Assembly (NCBI GenBank): GCA_023512255.1
Contig: JAILZY010000001.1
Coordinates: forward strand, 57,647-121,646
DNA from: a bacterium
GTDB lineage: Bacteria; SZUA-182; DTGQ01
Direction of reading: 5' to 3'
DNA: 64,000 nucleotides
Shown: piece by piece, positions 36,055 through 45,699 of the stretch
Numbering within the stretch: the stretch's first letter is position 1
Layout: every line of letters begins with the position of its first letter
Position numbers and translations under genes: made by a program
The notes under the pieces: generated by a model
What the model was told of the DNA's origin: nothing
The model's input: the letters and a program-made list of their open reading frames with translations, nothing else
Database searches by the model: none

Positions 36055-36965
36055 CTGCCTTCACCGTCCTCCCGGTAAAAAGTTAGTTGATTTGTGTTAC
36101 CCAATGGTTGAGTTAAAAAAACCTTCCACCCACTACCCTCTTCTCTCATAAGATTAAAAGCCTGCTCGGCCAATGGACGATCAGCGAATATTCCAAACAC
36201 ACTCGCTCCACTTCCACTCATAGCAGCTCCCACGGCTCCCGCGGAAAACAGACGATTTTTTAATTCAGCCACTACAGGATATCTTTCGATCACAACCGCT
36301 TCCAGATCATTGTGAAGATGATAACCTATTTGAGACAGGTTATGTTCTTTCAAAAAAAACTGCACCATGTTAATATGATTCGACTTTTTTGTCAATAATA
36401 AACTGGTTTTAGTATACACCCATTGAGTTAAAATGGGAAAACCTGGATTTAAGATAATTATCCATGAATCGGGCAGAGGCGGCATAGGGGTAAGCTCTGC
36501 TCCAATTCCCTCACCCAGAGCACAAGGGTGTCCCAAAAGGAAAAAGGGGACATCCGCTCCTAACTGTTTTCCCATAGCCATAAGCTCATCGGTGGTCAGG
36601 TGAAGGTGAAACAGCTCGGTCAATCCCCTCAGGGTAGCTGCCGCATCACTGCTGCCGCCACCAAGACCTGCGGCTAGGGGAATGCGCTTGTGGATAAGGA
36701 TCCTGACCCCACCTGGAATACAATAGCTAGACATGATGAGTCTGGCCGCTTTCCAGACAATATTCTCCTGATCAGAGGGGATTTTCTCATCCCCCTGGCA
36801 GATAAGCTCGATTCCCTCTTTGGCAGGCCAAAACTTTAGCTCATCGCTCAGGCTGACTGCCTGAAACAGGGTACGAATATTATGATATCCATCCCCTCTC
36901 TTTCCAAGGACCGAGAGCCCAAGATTAATCTTTGCCGGAGCCCTGATCGCTACCGCCTGCTCCAT
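36045..36965 (-). CDS. ispE: 4-diphosphocytidyl-2-C-methyl-D-erythritol kinase
   Basis: A 306-aa GHMP kinase of the MEP isoprenoid pathway. The N-terminus IRAPAKINLGLSVLGKRGDGYH carries the substrate-binding Lys and Asn. The ATP loop is PLAAGLGGGSSDAAATL, and AAMSGSGASVFGIF is the third GHMP motif. Full length. The upstream spacer contains an exact 18-bp tandem duplication (36967-36984, 36985-37002). Confidence 0.95.
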   Translation of the reverse strand: MEQAVAIRAPAKINLGLSVLGKRGDGYHNIRTLFQAVSLSDELKFWPAKEGIELICQGDEKIPSDQENIVWKAARLIMSSYCIPGGVRILIHKRIPLAAGLGGGSSDAAATLRGLTELFHLHLTTDELMAMGKQLGADVPFFLLGHPCALGEGIGAELTPMPPLPDSWIIILNPGFPILTQWVYTKTSLLLTKKSNHINMVQFFLKEHNLSQIGYHLHNDLEAVVIERYPVVAELKNRLFSAGAVGAAMSGSGASVFGIFADRPLAEQAFNLMREEGSGWKVFLTQPLGNTNQLTFYREDGEGRWK

Positions 36966-37104
36966 AAGAGAAAGACACCTTTATAGAGAAAGACACCTTT
37001 ATCTATTAAATTAAAAAAATCAAAAATTATAATAAAAAATCAAAATCTATAAATAAAAAATCAAAAACCAGATCTGACTATTTTGGTGGATAATCCCCTA
37101 CTCT

Positions 37105-37791
37105 TTAAGGCCGCTTTCTCTCTTTCAACATCTTGCGCATCTCCTGCTGCCTCTGCTGGCGAATAAGTGGCATGTTCTGCTCAAAGAACCTCCCGCCCCA
37201 TAAGGGTTCTCCAGTTTTGGCATCTCGCAGTTGAATCGGCTCAGGGAAGAGGGCCTGGGTGATATACTGTTTCACCCTGGCCTTGACTCGCTCGACCTCA
37301 TCAACAGATATGGCATACTTTTTGGCTAAAGCCTGAGAGTCAGCCCCAGGAGAGAGAATTTCCGAGGCAAGAAGGAGCTGTTGCTCGCTTGGAAGCGAAG
37401 AAAACCGTCGGCTAATCGTGGCTGCATAGATATTCTTTTGCTGATCTTTGGTGAAAGCCGAGCCAGTAACTGTCAAAAGCTCACCGATCATGAATTCAAA
37501 GCGCTGCTTATCAGCATACCACTGAGGCGATACATGGACAATATACTCACCAGAGTCCGCAGTGGCTACCTTTAGGTGGAACCCAAGCTCTGAGGTCATC
37601 CGGTTATCTACCGTAGATACACTGATGATCTTACCCTCAATAGTGGTCAAAGTGCCAGCTTCATAGGGTACCATACCACCCAAGCCCTGCCTGGGTAAGA
37701 TAGTCAGCAGGATGGCCAAAGAAAGAGGCACTAAGCACACTCTTTTGAATGAGAGTAATGACTTAACTGATTCTAAGGCTTCATTGCTCAT
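37105..37791 (-). CDS. exported protein of unknown function, OB-fold-like
   Basis: A 228-aa protein with an N-terminal signal or anchor (CLVPLSLAILLTILPRQGLGG). The middle (TLTTIEGKIISVSTVDNRMTSELGFHLKVAT, GEYIVHVSPQWYADKQ, LTVTGSAF) looks like a small beta-barrel of the OB-fold kind. The C-terminal half is helical and charged and ends in a basic run (RQQRQQEMRKMLKERKRP). AGGAG lies 10 nt before ATG 37791. It is 50 bp downstream of the DUF362 gene on the same strand and probably co-transcribed. No family was recognised with confidence. Confidence 0.6.
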   Translation of the reverse strand: MSNEALESVKSLLSFKRVCLVPLSLAILLTILPRQGLGGMVPYEAGTLTTIEGKIISVSTVDNRMTSELGFHLKVATADSGEYIVHVSPQWYADKQRFEFMIGELLTVTGSAFTKDQQKNIYAATISRRFSSLPSEQQLLLASEILSPGADSQALAKKYAISVDEVERVKARVKQYITQALFPEPIQLRDAKTGEPLWGGRFFEQNMPLIRQQRQQEMRKMLKERKRP

Positions 37792-37841
37792 GGTCCAAGC
37801 TCTCCTTTTTAATCATGGCGCTTCATTAGTACAAGCAGCCA

Positions 37842-38927
37842 TCATCTTCCATACTCGTGGAAAAACTTCCCCCACTTGGTATTCAATTCTATGGTCTTTT
37901 GGATTTTCTTGCCTACCAGAGGCCACCAGATGTAATCATGGTAAAAGCTAGAGGCAAACACAAACAGATAGACCAGCGGAGTGTGGAAAAAGAATTTTTG
38001 ATATTTTTTCAAAGGGCTAAACCAGAGGAGATCTCCAATTCGACTAGCGAGATTGTCTCCTACCCAGAAGTGAAAATTTACCCGGCTGATATCTTCTCCC
38101 AGAATTTCAATCTCTCTCGGATCACCCACCCCCAGACCTGCTTCGTGAGCCAGCTGGATGTATTTGATTTTCATCGGATCAAAGCCCATCATTTTGGCCG
38201 CGACCGCATCAGCGGCTACACTGTCTGAGCTGGCCAGAAGGTAATCCTTTTCAACCGGAATCATGGTTCGGGGACCGGGACCGCAGCCGCAGAGGGTCCC
38301 ATCCATCAAACAGAATATACCAGTGTGAATTTCCTTCTGAATGGCCAGAAGATCAACCAAAGTCTCATGTATTAGGCTGTGGGTGTAGTGTCTTCTGGTG
38401 TTGAGCAGCCCTCCGAAGGCATTTTTCATGGCTCCAGTGGTGGTAGTGTAGATGTGGCATTTTATAGTCGGCAGATGAACGATATTCTTGCCGATAAAAT
38501 ATTCTGGAATTTTAATCCCTTCTGGATAAATCTTATTCAGAGCCAACATCTTGGCCCGCGGCTGATAGGTAATCCATCTAATCTGCTGAGGGTTGAAATT
38601 GTACCTCTCAGGGATTTGGTATTTGCGGTAAATTGGCGCTAATTTGTTCAGCTTGCCCCCTTTTACAGGATCTGTAACTACAGTATTATTATGAACAGCC
38701 ACCAAGTTGCTGAAGCCAGCCCTTTTTAGGGCCAAAATAACCCCTTCGAGTTGCCAGGGGGTGGTGTTGGCACTCAGGTAAGGATAGTGCCAGGAGATGT
38801 TGTCCTTGAGGATTGTAGTCTGGCTCGCAGAGAGAGCCTTCTCCATTCCAGCCAAAACGCACAAGTTTTGGATATCCTCAAGAACTGAATCTGGTTTAGT
38901 TTTAATCACTGCTACCTGGGAATGCAT
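37842..38927 (-). CDS. DUF362 family protein
   Basis: A 361-aa protein with the DUF362 pattern: an N-terminal strand, KDNISWHYPYLSANTTPWQLEGVILALKRAG, NIVHLPTIKCHIYTTTTGAMKNAFGGLL, then VAADAVAAKMMGFDP and LGVGDPREIEILG. The C-terminal 80 residues are aromatic and hydrophobic (FFFHTPLVYLFVFASSFYHDYIWW), possibly a membrane-associated tail. There is no ferredoxin-type Cys4 cluster in it. DUF362 proteins are often annotated as iron-sulfur cluster proteins, but the function is unknown. Confidence 0.8.
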   Translation of the reverse strand: MHSQVAVIKTKPDSVLEDIQNLCVLAGMEKALSASQTTILKDNISWHYPYLSANTTPWQLEGVILALKRAGFSNLVAVHNNTVVTDPVKGGKLNKLAPIYRKYQIPERYNFNPQQIRWITYQPRAKMLALNKIYPEGIKIPEYFIGKNIVHLPTIKCHIYTTTTGAMKNAFGGLLNTRRHYTHSLIHETLVDLLAIQKEIHTGIFCLMDGTLCGCGPGPRTMIPVEKDYLLASSDSVAADAVAAKMMGFDPMKIKYIQLAHEAGLGVGDPREIEILGEDISRVNFHFWVGDNLASRIGDLLWFSPLKKYQKFFFHTPLVYLFVFASSFYHDYIWWPLVGKKIQKTIELNTKWGKFFHEYGR

Positions 38928-39143
38928 CTCATCGCATCCTCGAAAAATATGTCAATCCAACACATATCAATCAACAGCTGATAGTGTCAGTCTTATTTTA
39001 CCTGTAAAAAATTTTTTCGTAAAGCATTTTTTCTTTCAAAACCACTCCAATTGGAATCTATCTTGTGATATAGTTACCGGCTAAGGTAAGGATTCAATTC
39101 GAGGAGAAGGATCGGTTTCACCGCAAGCAGGGAGGACAGCACG

Positions 39144-40556
39144 ATGTTAACTCGCAAAGAAAAAGATACTATGGGCGAGGTCGAGGTTCCCCAAGATCGC
39201 TACTTTGGAGCCCAAACCCAAAGATCGCTTGAGAATTTCAAAATCGGCCAAGAGCGCTTTCCCAGAGAGTTTATCCGGGCCCTTGGGGTGGTGAAAAAAG
39301 CCGCAGCCAGAGTGAACGCCAGGCTGGGAGTCTTGGACCGTGAGATTGCCCAAGCCATTGAGCAGGCTGCCGATGAGGTCATTGCCGGAAAGCTCGATGA
39401 TCATTTTCCCCTGGTTATCTGGCAGACTGGCAGCGGCACTCAGACTAACATGAATGCCAATGAGGTTATTGCCAACCGCAGCATTGAAATCCTGGGCGGC
39501 GTGCTCGGCAGCAAAACCCCGGTCCATCCCAATGATCATGTCAATAAGTCTCAGTCTTCCAATGACGTCTTTCCGACAGCCATGCATATTGCCGCCTGCG
39601 AGCAAATCAGCCACCACCTACTACCCAGCCTTGAGCGGCTGCAAGAGGCATTATTAGAAAAATCAGCCGAGTTTTCAGACATCATCAAGATTGGCCGAAC
39701 CCATCTGCAAGATGCTGTCCCCGTGACCCTGGGGCAGGAATTTTCAGGTTATGCTTCTCAACTAGAGCACGGGATCAAAGCCATCCGCCACACCCTGCCC
39801 CATCTTCTGGAGCTGGCCCTAGGTGCAACCGCAGTGGGAACCGGGCTCAATGCTCCGCCAGGATATGCCGGAGAGGTAGCCAAAGAGATCGCCCACCTTA
39901 CCGGCCTTCCCTTTGTCAGTGCGGAGAACAAATTCGAAGCCCTGGCCGCCAACGATGCTGTGGTCGAAGTGAGTGGAGCGCTAAAGACTGTGGCTTGTAG
40001 CCTGATGAAGATCGCTAATGATATTCGCTGGCTGGCCAGCGGCCCACGCTGCGGCCTGGGTGAAATCAGCCTGCCTGAAAACGAGCCGGGTAGCTCCATC
40101 ATGCCCGGAAAGGTCAATCCAACCCAATGCGAGGCGATGACTATGGTTGCCTGTCAGGTGATCGGCAACGACGTTACCATAAATCTGGCCGGAGCATCGG
40201 GCAATTTTGAGCTCAATGTCTACAAACCAGTTATGATCTACAATCTCCTTCAGTCTATCAGACTTCTAGCCGATGCCTCGCTCTCTCTGACCGAAAAGTG
40301 CGTCGTTGGCATCAGAGCAAACAGAGATCGGATCAAAAGCTATGTGGAAAACTCCCTCATGCTGGTTGCGGCCCTAAATAATACAATTGGCTATGACCGG
40401 GCGGCCCAGATAGCTAAAAAAGCATACCAGGAAAACATCACCCTTAAACAGGCCGCAGTTGAGCTTCGATTTTTGACCGAAGAGGAATTCGATCGGCTGG
40501 TTCAGCCAGCCAAAATGGTGGGTAAAATGGTGGGTGATAAGGGGGAGATAAATTAA
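39144..40556 (+). CDS. fumC: class II fumarate hydratase
   Basis: A 470-aa fumarase interconverting fumarate and malate in the citric acid cycle. It has the N-terminal [59 protein letters not shown] and the superfamily signature [11 protein letters not shown]. The overall wording fits FumC better than aspartate ammonia-lyase. GGGAGG lies 8 nt before ATG 39144. The C-terminus ends with a small in-frame duplication ([10 protein letters not shown]). It appears monocistronic; the spacer 40557-40798 holds nothing recognisable except AT-rich sequence with a TATAAT. Confidence 0.95.
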   Translation: MLTRKEKDTMGEVEVPQDRYFGAQTQRSLENFKIGQERFPREFIRALGVVKKAAARVNARLGVLDREIAQAIEQAADEVIAGKLDDHFPLVIWQTGSGTQTNMNANEVIANRSIEILGGVLGSKTPVHPNDHVNKSQSSNDVFPTAMHIAACEQISHHLLPSLERLQEALLEKSAEFSDIIKIGRTHLQDAVPVTLGQEFSGYASQLEHGIKAIRHTLPHLLELALGATAVGTGLNAPPGYAGEVAKEIAHLTGLPFVSAENKFEALAANDAVVEVSGALKTVACSLMKIANDIRWLASGPRCGLGEISLPENEPGSSIMPGKVNPTQCEAMTMVACQVIGNDVTINLAGASGNFELNVYKPVMIYNLLQSIRLLADASLSLTEKCVVGIRANRDRIKSYVENSLMLVAALNNTIGYDRAAQIAKKAYQENITLKQAAVELRFLTEEEFDRLVQPAKMVGKMVGDKGEIN

Positions 40557-40798
40557 GCTAGCTGATACTGACTGTGTAATAAATTGCATAATTTGATAAT
40601 TTGTTACATAGTTTGGTAAAGATTTATAACCAGCTAAGTCGACAATATCATTAAATAATACAAGGAGAAACAAATGAAGTAGATATTTATAAATAAACTG
40701 GTATTAAAATTGCTTGATTTATAACAGTAAATGATTTATTCTATAATAAATAATTAATTAATGCAACTTATGAATAATTTAATTATTGGTAAATATGT

Positions 40799-41542
40799 AT
40801 GGCTAAGCCTAGATATTTAAAAAATGCTCCTATTACAGAAGCAATAATTGATTTTCGGGTTACTCTTCCCCGGGATTTTCAAATAAAAATTTTTTCCTCT
40901 TTAAAGGAGGAGCTCCACCATCATAGATACCCTAAGGTTGAAGAAATACAACGTCTCAATATTGAGCCTAAAATCAAAGATGGGAAGATATTTCAACGTG
41001 AGGAGCAAAGTGAGCCTTATGGGTATTTTTTTAAAACAGATGATGAGAAGAATATTGCACAATTTAGAAATGATGGATTTACTTTTAATCGGCTAAAACC
41101 ATACACTCAATGGAGAGAAATAATCAGCGAGGCAAAAAAATTATGGACACTGTACGTGTCTAAAGCTTCCCCTGTTTCAGTAACAAGGATAGCGGTTCGT
41201 TATATTAATCATTTGAATATCTTTCAACCCATTATTGATTTTTCAGAATACCTTGAAGCACCACCGAAAGTACCAAATAACCTCCCCAAAAATATTAGTA
41301 GCTTTCTTACTAAGGTAACTATCCATGATTTGGAGCGAGGTATTGCAGCAAATTTAATTCAAGCCTTTGAAAAAAGCGAGGCATGCCCAAACATTATTAT
41401 CTTAGACATTGATGTATATAAACAAAAAGAATTTGATATTAATAATGAAGAAATATGGTCAGTATTCGAACAACTCCATGAGATGAAAAATCAAATTTTT
41501 TTTAATAGTATAACAGAAAAAACTGTGGAATTATTTAAATGA
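40799..41542 (+). CDS. TIGR04255-like family protein
   Basis: A 247-aa protein starting MAKPRYLKNAPITEAIIDFRV, the opening expected of the sporadically distributed TIGR04255 family, whose function is unknown. Other segments are FFKTDDEKNIAQFRNDGFTFNRLKPY and VTRIAVRYINHLNIF; an Arg-rich strand and a charged C-terminus follow. There is no signal peptide or membrane segment. The gene is visibly more AT-rich than fumC and the MFS gene on either side. Its stop overlaps the next start as ATGA, so the two are translationally coupled. Proteins of this type are often found with a small partner in accessory islands. Confidence 0.75.
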   Translation: MAKPRYLKNAPITEAIIDFRVTLPRDFQIKIFSSLKEELHHHRYPKVEEIQRLNIEPKIKDGKIFQREEQSEPYGYFFKTDDEKNIAQFRNDGFTFNRLKPYTQWREIISEAKKLWTLYVSKASPVSVTRIAVRYINHLNIFQPIIDFSEYLEAPPKVPNNLPKNISSFLTKVTIHDLERGIAANLIQAFEKSEACPNIIILDIDVYKQKEFDINNEEIWSVFEQLHEMKNQIFFNSITEKTVELFK

Positions 41543-42042
41543 ATAATGTCATCTGCCCTTGTCCAAGTTTTAGATCCTTTCGAGAGCCTTATACGGCTCG
41601 AGGATTAAGTGAAGATGCAAGTTGGCTTCAAGAGTCCTTTGACAAGATACTGAGTAACCTCTTAGAGGAGAATATAACTATAGGCGCAAGTCGTGAAAAG
41701 GTGCTCAAATCCCTTAAAAAAGCCTTTGCAGAATATTCTACAGATAATTGGGATGGGTATGGAGCGAAGGCTGTTGATAGATACTCTTATTATGAGGCAC
41801 AAAGATTTATTAACGTCCTGCCAATAACAATTCCTGTCCCAGAAGTAGCTGTTGACCCTGATGGTGAGATTTCGTTTGAGTGGTATGCTGGTCCTCGTAA
41901 GGTATTTACCGTAAGTATAGGAAAAAATAGAGAACTTACCTACGCCGGTCTATTTGGAAGTAATAAAATATACGGGACCGAACATTTTGAAGATTTCATA
42001 CCTAAGATAATCTTAGAAAATATTCAAAGAGTATTTTTATAA
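41539..42042 (+). CDS. unknown protein coupled to the TIGR04255-like gene
   Basis: A 167-aa protein overlapping the previous gene by 4 bp. Helical N-terminal half (SWLQESFDKILSNLLEENITIGASREKVLKSLKKAF), then YSTDNWDGYGAKAV, AQRFINVLPITIPVPEVAVDPDGEISFEWYAGPRKVFTVSIG and YAGLFGSNKIYGTEHF. The WDGYGA and DPDGEISFEW phrases recur in small unknown proteins linked to TIGR04255 genes. No catalytic motif was recognised. AT-rich like its neighbours. Probably the functional partner of the upstream gene. Confidence 0.7.
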   Translation: MNNVICPCPSFRSFREPYTARGLSEDASWLQESFDKILSNLLEENITIGASREKVLKSLKKAFAEYSTDNWDGYGAKAVDRYSYYEAQRFINVLPITIPVPEVAVDPDGEISFEWYAGPRKVFTVSIGKNRELTYAGLFGSNKIYGTEHFEDFIPKIILENIQRVFL

Positions 42043-42064
42043 AAATCAGTAAAATTTGTTATTT

Positions 42065-42464
42065 ATGATAGGAGATAATGAATCTTTATGTCGATATTTA
42101 ATTAATAGTAACAGCTTTAGTCGCGCTCAATGCAGAGTAAAACATCAAGCATTTCTACCCCCCCAATAACCTTAAACTTTCTGTTTTCCGAATCGATGGA
42201 TTAACTGAAAATAATATCTGGGAAATAGGCATACTGCATGTCGTAAAACCGTTATCGTTATCTTCTCCTTCCCCCAAAATCCTTTACGGAAGAGCTGATA
42301 TTACTACTACAGACGTACAAAGTGTTAATCTCACCGTAGACCCTGATGATAAACCGCCGCGACACGCCAATATTGTTGGATGGCCTACAGAAAAAGATAA
42401 ACAAAAAATAATCGCTTTAGAACTTGCAGCAAAGGCTACACTAAAACTTAATCCAAACCAGTAA
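42065..42464 (+). pseudogene. third gene of the AT-rich island, broken at a C7 tract
   Basis: From ATG 42065 the frame gives about 32 codons (GDNESLCRYLINSNSFSRAQ) and stops at TAA just after CTA CCC CCC CAA. With six instead of seven Cs at 42158-42164 the frame continues without a stop to TAA 42464, giving about 132 aa: FRIDGLTENNIWEIGILHV, ILYGRADITTTDVQSVNLTV, PPRHANIVGWPTEKDKQK and a Lys-rich helical end. The composite is coherent protein, not noise. It starts 22 bp after the 167-aa gene, so the operon has three genes. The break may be a sequencing error, a real mutation or a phase-variable tract. Confidence 0.65.
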
Positions 42465-42524
42465 CACTTTATTCTATCTCTGGCTAAAGAAGCTGTATTC
42501 ATATTACCTGGTTAAAATCCCTCC

Positions 42525-43823
42525 TCAGGCCACTTCGGAAATAATGCCCAGCTTGACGTATATCGGGTAAATCATCTCGCTGAGGGCGGAAAGCCTACTG
42601 GCGAATACCAGCGAACCAATAACGCAGCACAAGCCCCCGAGCAAAAGAGTATTAGATGCGCCGATCAGGCTGGCCAGGCTACCAGCCAGCAGGCTGCCGC
42701 AGGGCTCCATGCCGACAAAAGCCATGGTGAAAAAGCTCATTATCCGGCCGCGCTTATCCTCCTCCACAATGGTCTGAAGCAGCGTATTGGTCGAAGCCAT
42801 CTGGACCATAAGCCCAAATCCAGTCAAAAGCAGCGGAAGGAGTGAGAGCATCAGAATGCGGGACAGGGAAAAGCCGATCAGCCCTAGGCCAAAGATGGCA
42901 GAGGCGGCAGCGATCATTTTCCCCAGCACAAGGGGGCTTCTTTGTGAGGCAAGATAAATAGATCCGAACAAAGCTCCCACGCCTGAGGCCGCCACCAGAA
43001 AACCAAGCGTTTTGGGGCCGCCGTGAAGAATGGTTTTGGCGAAAATAGGCATCAAGACCATGTATGGCATACCCATAAAACTGACCAGAGCAAGGAGCAG
43101 CAAAACCGATCTTATGGGCGCAAATCCAAAAGCATAGGCGAATCCATCTCGAAGCTCCTGCCTGACGTAGCTCCTCGTTGCCCCTTCCCCCCTCTCCCTA
43201 GGAGCAATCTTCATGGCCAACAAGGCACCAATAACCGCAAGAAAGGTCAATCCGTTCAGAAGGAAGCACATCCCCTCCCCGACCAAAGAAATCAGGATGC
43301 CAGCGATAGATGGTCCCAGCAGTCTTGCTCCATTAAACATTGTGGAGTTGAGAGCTATAGCGTTACCGAGATCATCCTTGCTCTCAACCATGTCAACCAA
43401 AAATGCCTGACGGCCGGGAATATCAAAGCCATTGATCAGACCGATGAATATACTCAATAGGATAATGTGCCAGGCAGCAATTTGCCCCGTTAAGGCTAAA
43501 GCAGCCAGAATAAAGGCCTGAATCATGGACAGGGTCTGAGTAGCCACCAGAAGACGGCGCCGATCCCATCTGTCAATCATCACTCCGGCCAGGGGAGCAA
43601 AAAGAAAGGCGGGAATCTGACTTGCAAACCCAACGACACCAAGCAAGAAACCCGAGTGGGTCAGATTGAACACCAGCCAGCTCATGGCCACCATTTGCAT
43701 CCAGGTGCCGATCAGGGAAATGCTTTGGCCAAAAAAGAAAAGTCGAAAATTCCTATACCGAAGAGAGCGAAAAACCAGCTTCAGCCCTTTTATATCATGA
43801 GAGTTAGCTTGCGCGGGTTCCAT
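42525..43823 (-). CDS. MFS transporter, EntS/MFS_3-type exporter
   Basis: A 432-aa 12-helix major facilitator. The N-terminus LVFRSLRYRNFRLFFFGQSISLIGTWMQMVAMSWLVF is typical of the MFS_3 group (enterobactin exporter EntS and macrolide-type efflux proteins). Motif A is APLAGVMIDRWDRRRLL, and INGFDIPGRQAFLVDMV follows helix 4. The substrate is unknown. It converges with the AT-rich island and lies 60 bp from its last stop. Confidence 0.88.
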   Translation of the reverse strand: MEPAQANSHDIKGLKLVFRSLRYRNFRLFFFGQSISLIGTWMQMVAMSWLVFNLTHSGFLLGVVGFASQIPAFLFAPLAGVMIDRWDRRRLLVATQTLSMIQAFILAALALTGQIAAWHIILLSIFIGLINGFDIPGRQAFLVDMVESKDDLGNAIALNSTMFNGARLLGPSIAGILISLVGEGMCFLLNGLTFLAVIGALLAMKIAPRERGEGATRSYVRQELRDGFAYAFGFAPIRSVLLLLALVSFMGMPYMVLMPIFAKTILHGGPKTLGFLVAASGVGALFGSIYLASQRSPLVLGKMIAAASAIFGLGLIGFSLSRILMLSLLPLLLTGFGLMVQMASTNTLLQTIVEEDKRGRIMSFFTMAFVGMEPCGSLLAGSLASLIGASNTLLLGGLCCVIGSLVFASRLSALSEMIYPIYVKLGIISEVA

Positions 43824-44371
43824 ATTTTTATTTTTTCATTCACTGTTTCATCCTGAATCCAAAGCGAACACCTGAAAAGCTTTATATTCCAGAATATTAA
43901 CTCACACATTTTGTGAAAGTTAACTGATTGATTTTAAAATGCAATCAAGCATTCGCTCTGGCATAAGGTTCATAAAAGTCGACATGAACCAACGTATCCT
44001 TCACGTCTCTTTTTCTCTTGAGCGATCACTTTCTCTTGAGCAGTCAACCCCTTTTCCTTAGAAGAGCCGAGTATGACCAGCGAATAAATGACCTGTTTTC
44101 TCAAAAGTAAAAATTTTTCTCTATTATACAGCCTCTCTCCTAAAATGACAATTGAAAGATGCTCAAGTTATACAACAAATCCCTGGCCAAAAAAAATCAC
44201 CTAAAAACCGATTGATTACTAACAAGAGAGTATTCGTAAATATATGAGAAAATATCTGACCGAGAGAACGAAAAATATCTGACACCAAGGCATTATGGGG
44301 CGGGGAGATACAATGCCTCCCAAATACCCATAAACTTGAAATAAGGGCTTGGAGAAAGGGTTAGTGAGCTT
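43824..44371. other. intergenic region with an rplY relic and a small hairpin
   Basis: Between the divergent MFS and phospholipase-like genes. It contains the L25-like fragment (43969-44004), a duplicated TTTCTCTTGAGC phrase (about 44010-44046), a repeated AAATATCTGAC phrase (about 44246-44283) and a hairpin AGGCATT...AATGCCT (44288-44318). No intact gene was seen. Confidence 0.5.
43969..44004 (-). pseudogene. short relic of an L25 (rplY-like) gene
   Basis: On the minus strand these 36 bp read V-K-D-T-L-V-H-V-D-F-Y-E, matching the PIKDTLVHVDFYE segment of the intact rplY at 34010-34639. Most base differences are synonymous, but the reading frame is closed by stops on both sides. It looks like a small decayed remnant of a second L25-type gene. 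Confidence 0.5.
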
Positions 44372-45316
44372 ATGAAAAAATTCATCTTTACTATCCTTGC
44401 ATTACTTATGATCCTGAGCTTTCCCATCGATCACGGATTGGCCTGGGGACCTGCTACTCACACCTACATTGTCCGAAAATTGGATAAGCGGCCTGGACTG
44501 GTCAATGCTCAAAAGATGTACGGAAGCATAGCCCCAGATATCTTCAGCTATATCTACCGGGTACCGGACAGGAAATTCTTGAATCAGCAAATGCACCACG
44601 AATTCATGGGCGTGTTGACTGCCGCGGCCGCTACTGATCAGAAGAATCTCAAAGCATTTGCCCTCGGATTCATCAGCCATAATGATGTCTGGGGAGCTGA
44701 TTACCTGGCTCGCAATGAGCAAGGCTATATCACTCTGAAGGCTGATCAGCTTATATACAAGGTATTGAAAGGGAATCCTGAGCAATTTTCAGAGGAGCTG
44801 AAGGGCACTCTGCGGGCCCTAATCGCTCTCGATTATCAGGAAGCTCGTGATCTAGGCTGCATCGCCGTAGAGTACGGTGTGGACCTTTTGGTCAGGCGCT
44901 ATAGCGATCCTGAGATCGGAGCCAGACTGATTCTGGCAACCACGCTGAGAGACCATGAGATTCCCCACCTGCTGGCCTCGGTCTATGGATACAAGGAAGA
45001 AGCAGCTAAAACTATCATCGAGGCTGAAGCGGCATTCAAAAAGATAATGGCCGATTACGGAAAAGATCTTTTGATGGATGAAAGATCAGCAATTGAGGCC
45101 GTAGCTGAGCAGATTGCCGAGATCGCTCCCAAGGCACTTTGCATTGATCTGCCTGAGAAAGATAAGCTAATCAGAATCGGAATCGAGTTAATCTCAGGGG
45201 CAATGAATGTCTGCCGGACCGATTATTCTCAGTCAATTTCGGCCACGGTCGAGGCCATAAGAAAAAATATCGAAAAGGTCAATGCCGATTTAGATCTGCC
45301 GGATAATTTTGAGTAA
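44372..45316 (+). CDS. zinc-dependent phospholipase C-like protein
   Basis: A 314-aa exported protein. The signal peptide (FIFTILALLMILSFPIDHGLA) leaves a mature N-terminus WGPATHTYI; an N-terminal Trp followed by His is characteristic of the zinc-dependent phospholipase C / S1-P1 nuclease fold, in which Trp1 binds zinc. Further His and Asp residues in YGSIAPDIFSYIY, MHHEFMG and FISHNDVWGADY fit the three-zinc site. The C-terminal half is helical. Its stop codon overlaps the left end of a family-B element, so the last codons may have been set by the insertion. Confidence 0.75.
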   Translation: MKKFIFTILALLMILSFPIDHGLAWGPATHTYIVRKLDKRPGLVNAQKMYGSIAPDIFSYIYRVPDRKFLNQQMHHEFMGVLTAAAATDQKNLKAFALGFISHNDVWGADYLARNEQGYITLKADQLIYKVLKGNPEQFSEELKGTLRALIALDYQEARDLGCIAVEYGVDLLVRRYSDPEIGARLILATTLRDHEIPHLLASVYGYKEEAAKTIIEAEAAFKKIMADYGKDLLMDERSAIEAVAEQIAEIAPKALCIDLPEKDKLIRIGIELISGAMNVCRTDYSQSISATVEAIRKNIEKVNADLDLPDNFE

Positions 45317-45428
45317 TTCTTTCGCTAAATGCTTAACACAAGTAGGCGGCAGATCCAATTACCCAATCAACTGTAGGGGCGGCCCTTGGGGGTCCGCCCA
45401 AATTGCGCACTTTGTTAGCGGAAGAACC
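45315..45428. mobile_element. family-B miniature element, copy 5
   Basis: Left end AATTCTTTCGCTAA (first two bases diverged), right end TTAGCGGAAGAACC, internal GGGGCGGCCCTTGG/GGGTCCGCCC hairpin. No target duplication recognised. The left end supplies the stop codon of the phospholipase-like gene. A 26-bp repeat, GATGTCGCTTTGCC..., occurs just to the right and again at about 45626. Confidence 0.75.
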
Positions 45429-45488
45429 ATTTAGCCGCTCTTAGATGTCGCTTTGCCTATAGGCGCCTGCAAGGCTTTTAACGTAATT

Positions 45489-45603
45489 CGCTCTTATATA
45501 TCAAACACCATAAACCCTATATCAGAATAACCATAAACCCTCGAAGGGGGCTTAGCTCTTATTAGGGTTATGTCTCTCAAATGGTAGCTAATAAATAAGA
45601 GCG
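45489..45603 (+). mobile_element. family-A miniature element, copy 3 (115 bp)
   Basis: CGCTCTTAT...ATAAGAGCG with exact 8-bp target duplications ACGTAATT (45481-45488 and 45604-45611). It lies 60 bp from a family-B element in the spacer 45317-45699, which otherwise has no gene. Confidence 0.88.
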
Positions 45604-45699
45604 ACGTAATTAGCTGTTCTTTTGGATGTCACTTTGCCTATAGGCGCCTGCCCGAGGGAAGGGAAGAAAAAATGCGCGGGCAAAAAGCGAGAAAATTGG

